A DNA stretch of 10,540 nt from Candidatus Latescibacterota bacterium. GTDB taxonomy: Bacteria; Latescibacterota; UBA2968; UBA8231. The stretch's first letter is position 1; every line of letters begins with the position of its first letter. Positions 6,514 to 10,540 of this stretch are shown here, piece after piece. Location: contig JAJDTN010000249.1 in assembly GCA_022827165.1 (NCBI GenBank), positions 1-10,540 on the forward strand, in the 5' to 3' direction. The position numbers were made by a program, and so were the translations under genes. The notes under the pieces are model-generated. The model did not search any database. It was not told where the DNA came from and saw only the letters and a program-made list of their open reading frames with translations.

Positions 6514-7484
6514 AGCGCGTCGGGCTCTCCGGGTGCGGCGGCATCGGCCGCGTCCACGCCCGCAACCTGGCCGAGCGGGGGGTGGAGCTGCGCTTCCACA
6601 ACCGCACCCGCTCGCGGGCCGAGGCTTTCGCCCGCGAGTTCAGGGGCCGCGTCTGCGACAGCTTCCGCGAGCTGGTGGAGTCCAGCGACGGCGTGGTCGT
6701 CGCCACGCCGCCGGAGATGCACGCCGAGCAGACCCTGCAGGCCCTGGCCGCCGGGACCCCGGTCCTGGTGGAGAAGCCCCTGTGCGTCGATGCCGGAGAG
6801 TTGCGGCGCATCGAGGAGGCCGCCGCCGCGGCGCCCGACGGCGCCTTCGTCATGGTCGCCGAGAACTACTACTACAAGCCTTCCCAGGTCCTGATGCGGG
6901 AGATCGTCACCTGGGACGGCGTCGGCGCCGTGGAGTCCATGCGGGTGAAGAAGCTCACGGCCCAGCAGTCCGAGGGCTGGAAGGCCGGGTACGGCGCCCT
7001 GCTGGAGGGCGGCATCCACTTCGTGGCCCTCATCGCCGACCTCGCCGACGCGGCCCTGGCGCGCCGCCGGGAGCCGGCCCCGGTGCGCGCGCCGGTCGAG
7101 GTGAAGGCCGGGTTCCCCACGGCCCGGAGGGGCTCACCCGAGCGGCGCTGCCGCCTGAGCCTGACCTGGGACGGCGGCCTGGAGGCGCACCTGCTCTACG
7201 CCTGGGACCTGCCGACTCTGGGCAAGGGCGTCTTCCAGCACTCCCGCGTCGACGGCGCCGAGGGCCGCATCCTCTTCGAGAGCAACGGCCTCTACCTCCA
7301 CGTGCGCGGCCCCGGGCGCAGGGGGATCAGCCTCCCGGGCTTCGCCGACCTCATGGGCTACGGGGCCATGACCAGGGACTTCCTGCTCTGCCTCTGCCCC
7401 CGGGAGGCGTCGCCGTACTCCAGCCTGGAACGGGCCCGGCGCGACCTCGACATCGTCCATCGCGCCTACGAGCAGCTGTCCTGA
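6510..7484 (+). CDS. Gfo/Idh/MocA-family NAD(P)-dependent oxidoreductase
   Basis: A 324-residue cytoplasmic dehydrogenase of the glucose-fructose oxidoreductase/inositol dehydrogenase family. The N-terminal Rossmann fold begins GLSGCGGIGRVHARNL (G8, G10/G11, G13) and continues with FHNRTRSRAEAFA, where the N31-R32-x-R34 run suggests a cofactor pocket compatible with NADP. VATPPEMHAEQTLQAL (64-79) and VEKPLC (E88-K89-P90, the catalytic lysine motif) are typical. GGIH (167-170) supplies the catalytic histidine; the usual acidic residue three positions after it is alanine (A173). The C-terminal half is the expected alpha/beta substrate domain, ending in ERARRDLDIVHRAYEQL. ATGA overlap with the GMC gene indicates the last gene of a three-gene operon. 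It may reduce or oxidise the same sugar-like compound handled by the GMC enzyme; substrate not determined. Confidence 0.93.
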   Translation: MKRVGLSGCGGIGRVHARNLAERGVELRFHNRTRSRAEAFAREFRGRVCDSFRELVESSDGVVVATPPEMHAEQTLQALAAGTPVLVEKPLCVDAGELRRIEEAAAAAPDGAFVMVAENYYYKPSQVLMREIVTWDGVGAVESMRVKKLTAQQSEGWKAGYGALLEGGIHFVALIADLADAALARRREPAPVRAPVEVKAGFPTARRGSPERRCRLSLTWDGGLEAHLLYAWDLPTLGKGVFQHSRVDGAEGRILFESNGLYLHVRGPGRRGISLPGFADLMGYGAMTRDFLLCLCPREASPYSSLERARRDLDIVHRAYEQLS

Positions 7485-7490
7485 GGGCCG

Positions 7491-7556
7491 GCCGGCTCGA
7501 AGGGTGTCCGGGGAGGATGGTCCTATCTTATCCAGGGAAGCGCCCCGGGAGCCGGC
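7491..7556. repeat. Nested inverted repeat between the Gfo/Idh and DUF262 genes
   Basis: Three arms nest around one centre near 7524: GCCGGCTC (7491-7498) with GAGCCGGC (7549-7556), CCGGGG (7508-7513) with CCCCGG (7543-7548), and GGAT (7515-7518) with ATCC (7530-7533). It lies just after the operon end and encloses the -10-like hexamer of the next gene. It could be an operator, a terminator structure for the upstream operon, or chance in GC-rich DNA. No T-tract follows. Confidence 0.35.
7524..7529 (+). promoter_or_regulatory. -10-like hexamer TATCTT upstream of the DUF262 gene
   Basis: TATCTT at 7524-7529 is the same hexamer seen before the ATGs at 1260 (minus) and 4199. Here it is 58 bases upstream of the chosen ATG, leaving a leader of about 50 bases that ends with a normal ribosome binding site. 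No recognisable -35 box lies 16-19 bases upstream, so the call is tentative. Confidence 0.35.
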
Positions 7557-7576
7557 TGAGGGAGCCGATCGCGATT

Positions 7577-7580
7577 GGAG
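7577..7580 (+). promoter_or_regulatory. Ribosome binding site deciding the DUF262 gene start
   Basis: GGAG at 7577-7580 stands 7 bases before the ATG at 7588, an ideal distance. The frame is also open from a GTG at 7504, but that extension is GC-rich, has no ribosome site of its own and shows none of the family's N-terminal sequence. Confidence 0.7.
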
Positions 7581-7587
7581 CGGCCTG

Positions 7588-9294
7588 ATGGCGAAAGCGA
7601 ACATCCTGAACGCTCGCACGATCAACTACATGGAACTGATCGGCAACGGCAAGTTGTACCGCGTGCCACCGTACCAGCGCGACTACTCCTGGTCGCAGGA
7701 GCAGTGGGAGGACCTCTGGAACGACATCGTCGAGTTGAGCCCTCGCGCCGAAGACCGCCACTACATGGGTGCCCTGGTCGTCGAAGGGACGAGTGATCGT
7801 GAATTTCTGGTCATCGACGGCCAGCAGTGCCTGGCTACTCTGAGCCTCTTTGCCCTGGCAGTCATCGAACGGCTGCAGACGATGGCCGGTCAGGGCATCG
7901 ATGTCGATGCCAACAAGGAACGAGGCCGGGAGCTTCGCAATCGCTTCATCGGCGAGAAGGATCCGGCATCGCTCACCGAGAGCACACGGCTGTACCTGAA
8001 CGAGACGGACAATCCCTTCTACCAGGACTACCTCGTTCAACTCAGGGAGCCCCTCAATCCCAGGGGGCTGCCGAAGTCGAACCGGCGGCTCCTCGAGTGC
8101 TTTCACTACTTCAGGCAATGCCTGGAATCGGCGGACATGCTGCAAGGCGACGGGAGGGGTGTGGCGAGTCTTCTGTCCGAGACCGTGGCCCGCCAGTTTC
8201 TGTTCATCCTGATCACGGTAGACGACGAGCTTAACGCCTATACCGTCTTCGAGACGCTCAACGCGCGCGGCCTCGAACTGACGACCACGGACCTCCTCAA
8301 GAACTACCTGTTCTCGCGCGTGAACGTGGCCGCCGACCTGGAAGCGCTCCAGCGCCGGTGGCGATCCCTCATGGCGACGGTGGAACAGGAGCGGTTTCCG
8401 GAGTTCCTGCGCTATCACATGCTCTGCGAGCTTCCGAAGGTTCGCAGCGGGCGCCTCTTCAAGCTGGTGCGGGACCGGACGAGGACGACACAGGATGTCT
8501 TCACCCTCCTCGACGACCTCGAAAGGCGGGCCGAGCTGTTCTCCGCGATTTCGGACCCGAACCACAGCTACTGGATGGAATGGCCGGCCGCGAGGCCATT
8601 CATCCGGGAACTCGACCTCTTTCGAGTACGTCAGGCGACGCCGCTTCTCTTCGCCGCATGGGAGTCCATGAGGGAGGATTTCGTCCGCATCCTGAAGCTC
8701 GTCAGCGTGGTCTCGTGCCGTTACACCGTGGTCAGCCGCCTCAACACCAATGCCCTCGAACCCGCCTACCACGCCGCGGCCAAGGCGGTGCTTGACAGGA
8801 CCGCCGCCGGTCCCTCGGAGGTCTTCGAACACCTGAAGCCGATCTACGTGGACGACGTGAAGATGGCCCAGGACTTCGCCCTCCTCAGCGTGAATACCCG
8901 CGGCTCGAGAAGGAAACTGGCCAAGTACATCCTCGCGCGGCTCGAAGAAGACGCCGCCGACCGTGCTTGTGATCCGGACACGGACCCCGGCACGATCGAG
9001 CATGTCCTGCCGGAGAATCCGGTGGAAGCCTGGAGCGAGTCCTTCCCGCCCGGGGCCTGGGAAGCGTCGATGTACCGTCTCGGCAACCTCACCCTTCTCG
9101 AAGCTTCCGCCAATCGCGCCGTCGGAAATGCAACATACGGCGAAAAACGCACAGCCTACGAGAACAGCGGATATGCCCTGACTTGGGGGATTCCCCGGAT
9201 GGCGCCCGAGGAATGGACGCCGGAACTGGTGGACGAACGGCAACGGCAGCTCGCGGCAAGGGCCGTCCATCTGTGGAGATCGGATTTCGCGTGA
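7588..9294 (+). CDS. DUF262-DUF1524 protein (GmrSD/SspE-like restriction factor) with altered DGQQR motif
   Basis: A 568-residue protein with the fused architecture of modification-dependent restriction and defence proteins (GmrSD, BrxU and SspE families). The N-terminal DUF262 domain has VPPYQRDYSW (26-35) and VIDGQQ (75-80), and later FETLNARGL (221-229) and TDLLKNYLF (234-242). The C-terminal DUF1524 HNH nuclease domain has TIEHVLPENP (H472), RLGNLTLLEASANR (N500, N509), GN (513-514), and K520 and Y524. In relatives the N-terminal domain hydrolyses NTP through DGQQR and the HNH part nicks or cuts DNA. Here the motif reads DGQQC: codon 81 is TGC (7828-7830), one C-to-T step from CGC arginine. 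Sampled lines are about 58-62% GC, below the neighbours, suggesting horizontal acquisition. Its stop overlaps a GTG start of the SET gene. No modification gene lies beside it in the window. Confidence 0.92.
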   Translation: MAKANILNARTINYMELIGNGKLYRVPPYQRDYSWSQEQWEDLWNDIVELSPRAEDRHYMGALVVEGTSDREFLVIDGQQCLATLSLFALAVIERLQTMAGQGIDVDANKERGRELRNRFIGEKDPASLTESTRLYLNETDNPFYQDYLVQLREPLNPRGLPKSNRRLLECFHYFRQCLESADMLQGDGRGVASLLSETVARQFLFILITVDDELNAYTVFETLNARGLELTTTDLLKNYLFSRVNVAADLEALQRRWRSLMATVEQERFPEFLRYHMLCELPKVRSGRLFKLVRDRTRTTQDVFTLLDDLERRAELFSAISDPNHSYWMEWPAARPFIRELDLFRVRQATPLLFAAWESMREDFVRILKLVSVVSCRYTVVSRLNTNALEPAYHAAAKAVLDRTAAGPSEVFEHLKPIYVDDVKMAQDFALLSVNTRGSRRKLAKYILARLEEDAADRACDPDTDPGTIEHVLPENPVEAWSESFPPGAWEASMYRLGNLTLLEASANRAVGNATYGEKRTAYENSGYALTWGIPRMAPEEWTPELVDERQRQLAARAVHLWRSDFA

Positions 9295-9611
9295 GGAACC
9301 GCAACTACTACAACGCCCCCAGCCCCATTCACGGCACCGGCGTCTTCGCCGCCCGCCGGATCCCCCGCGGCGAGCTGATCGGCGTGTACACCGGGGTCAA
9401 CACAAAGCGCGACGGCACCTACGTCCTGTGGGTGGAGCGCACCGACGGCAAGACCGTGGGCCGGCTGGGCCGCAGCGGCCTGCGCTTCCTCAACCACTCG
9501 GGCAAGCCGAACGCCGAGTTCGACGGCGACCGCCTCTACGCCCGGCGCATCATCCGCGAGGACGAGGAGATCACCTTTCACTACGGAGAGGAGTGGGAAG
9601 ATGTTCCCTGA
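9291..9611 (+). CDS. Small SET-domain protein, putative protein lysine methyltransferase
   Basis: A minimal SET domain of 106 residues from GTG 9291. SPIHGTGVFAARRIPRGELI (11-30) is the SET N-terminal strand pair that binds S-adenosylmethionine. RFLNHSGKPN (65-74) is the central NHS motif. EDEEITFHYGEEW (90-102) holds the catalytic-tyrosine region (Y98) and the DEEIT motif. SET enzymes transfer methyl groups to lysines of proteins; bacterial targets are mostly unknown. There is no pre-SET or post-SET zinc region, and the intervening SET-I segment is short. GTG 9291 overlaps the DUF262 stop (GTGA) and the homology starts a few residues later; the only nearby ribosome site, GGAG at 9275-9278, is 12 bases away, so the start is not certain. 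The frame continues upstream to ATG at 9213 and 9183 inside the DUF262 gene. It overlaps the phosphoesterase gene by 11 bases. Confidence 0.85.
   Translation: MRNRNYYNAPSPIHGTGVFAARRIPRGELIGVYTGVNTKRDGTYVLWVERTDGKTVGRLGRSGLRFLNHSGKPNAEFDGDRLYARRIIREDEEITFHYGEEWEDVP
9585..9593 (+). promoter_or_regulatory. Strong ribosome binding site for the phosphoesterase gene
   Basis: GGAGAGGAG at 9585-9593 ends 7 bases before ATG 9601. It lies within the last codons of the SET gene and fixes the start of the overlapping phosphoesterase, which the signal peptide immediately after that ATG also supports. Confidence 0.75.
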
Positions 9612-10540
9612 CGCCGTGAAGGAAGCCGCCCGCGCCGTTCTCCGCTGGGCCCTGGTCCTGCTCCTGGTGGGCGCGCAGCCTGTGTTGTCCGAAGCCTTCG
9701 AGTTCGCCGCCATCGGCGACGTGCCTTACAGCGAGGCGGACAGCCTGCGCTTCCCCCGGCTCAGGGACCGCATCAACGCCGAGGACCTGGCCTTCGTGCT
9801 GCACGTGGGGGACATCAAGGGCGGCGCCACCTCCTGCGCCGACGAGGCCCTGGAGTCGCGGCTCCACCTGTTCTCCACTTTCGAGCATCCCTTTGTGCTG
9901 ACGCCGGGGGACAACGACTGGACCGACTGCCACCGGCCGGGGGCCGGGTTCCACGCGCCCCTGGAGCGGCTCGCGAAGCTGCGGGCCCTGTTCTTCGCGC
10001 CGCCGGGAAATGTCCTGGGAGGCGGCTCCCTGGCGGTGGTCTCCCAGGCGGCGGACCCGGCCTGGGCGGAGTTCCCCGAGAACGTCCGCTGGAGCCGGGG
10101 CGGCGTCGTCTTCGCCACCCTGCACCTCGTGGGCAGCCGCAACGCCCTGGCCCCCTTCCCGGACCGCACCCCGGCCGACGACGCCGAGGTGACGCGGCGC
10201 ACCGGCGCGGCCATCGCCTGGATGCGCCAGGCCCTCCGGGCGGCGGGGGAGTCGGACGCGGCCGGAGTGATCATCGCCATCCACGCCAACCCGCGCTTCG
10301 ACCGCCACCAGGGGGCGGACCCGCCAGAGCCCTACACCGGGTTCATCGAAGCCCTGGCCGCCGAGGTCTCCGCCTTCGCCGGGCCCGTCGTCCTGGTCCA
10401 CGGGGACTCCCACTACTTCCGCGTCGACAAGCCCCTCCTGGGGCCGTCCAGCGGACGGCGCCTGGACAACTTCACGCGCCTGGAGGTCTTCGGCGCGCCC
10501 CAGGTGCACTGGGTGCGCGTGCGCGTCGACGCCGCCGACC
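9601..10540 (+). CDS. Exported calcineurin-like metallophosphoesterase, C-terminus cut by window end
   Basis: The frame is open for 313 residues to the window end. Residues 1-30 form a signal peptide: K7, R11 and R15, then a hydrophobic core WALVLLLVGA, with a likely cleavage around residues 30-32, so the protein acts outside the cytoplasmic membrane. Metallophosphoesterase metal motifs occur in order: IGD (D40), HVGD (D71), PGDND (D104, N105), IHAN (H228) and HGDSH (H267, D269, H271). The first motif is GDVPY, without the histidine of the usual D-x-H, a variant that can still bind the first metal through the aspartate. Substrate is unknown; the family hydrolyses phosphomonoesters, phosphodiesters or nucleotides. 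It overlaps the SET gene by 11 bases and has a strong ribosome site, so the two are probably co-translated. C79 and C110 might form a disulphide, which is inference. Confidence 0.9.
   Translation, partial: MFPDAVKEAARAVLRWALVLLLVGAQPVLSEAFEFAAIGDVPYSEADSLRFPRLRDRINAEDLAFVLHVGDIKGGATSCADEALESRLHLFSTFEHPFVLTPGDNDWTDCHRPGAGFHAPLERLAKLRALFFAPPGNVLGGGSLAVVSQAADPAWAEFPENVRWSRGGVVFATLHLVGSRNALAPFPDRTPADDAEVTRRTGAAIAWMRQALRAAGESDAAGVIIAIHANPRFDRHQGADPPEPYTGFIEALAAEVSAFAGPVVLVHGDSHYFRVDKPLLGPSSGRRLDNFTRLEVFGAPQVHWVRVRVDAAD

Noticed and set aside
7528..9270. 580-codon open frame antisense to the DUF262 gene
   Set aside because: Length alone is impressive, but the opposite strand encodes all DUF262 and DUF1524 motifs in order. 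The antisense translation has no recognisable domain, signal or repeat.
1..9294. RADAR-type defence system, from an adenosine deaminase-like gene and a restriction gene in one window
   Set aside because: No RdrA-like ATPase is visible, the deaminase-like protein is much smaller than RdrB so far as seen, and about 6 kb of metabolic genes separates the two.
1..10540. CRISPR arrays, tRNA or rRNA genes, insertion sequences, direct-repeat attachment sites
   Set aside because: None was seen on reading both strands: no regularly spaced repeats, no transposase or integrase motifs, no tRNA-like sequences. Diverged or distant repeats could be missed without computation.

Overview
The window is gene-dense, very GC-rich bacterial DNA. 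Sampled lines hand-count at roughly 65-83% GC across most genes. Genes are tightly packed, with one-base and four-base stop/start overlaps. No rRNA, tRNA, CRISPR array, insertion sequence or phage gene is visible. The genes do not identify the phylum. Several genes that begin a transcription unit have a TATCTT-like -10 hexamer only 6-9 bases before the ATG and no Shine-Dalgarno sequence at a usable distance, which suggests leaderless mRNAs.

Layout. (1) 1-1260, minus strand: most of an adenosine-deaminase-superfamily enzyme, cut by the window start, with an unusually long segment between two active-site motifs. (2) 1336-2346, plus: an aldo/keto reductase diverging from it across 75 bases. (3) 2445-4072, minus: a two-gene unit of a sugar phosphate isomerase/epimerase-like TIM barrel (upstream) and a gluconolactonase-like beta-propeller protein, overlapping by one base. 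(4) 4199-7484, plus, diverging from (3): a three-gene overlapping operon of an internally duplicated polytopic membrane protein, a GMC-family FAD oxidoreductase with a four-cysteine motif, and a Gfo/Idh/MocA NAD(P)-dependent oxidoreductase. (5) 7588-10540, plus: a DUF262-DUF1524 (GmrSD-like) restriction protein of clearly lower GC, a 106-residue SET-domain protein, and an exported calcineurin-like metallophosphoesterase cut by the window end.

Regions 3 and 4 read as one divergent carbohydrate or polyol redox locus. A GMC dehydrogenase and a Gfo/Idh enzyme could oxidise or reduce a sugar-like substrate, a TIM-barrel isomerase could rearrange the keto product, and a propeller could act as a lactonase. 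This pathway is inferred from families only. The membrane protein with two copies of a GA[FY]KD[SA]P[YF]EG motif is its least explained member. Region 5 looks like a horizontally acquired defence-type gene landed against a native SET-phosphoesterase pair. Its NTPase motif is DGQQC instead of DGQQR, while its HNH nuclease part looks intact.
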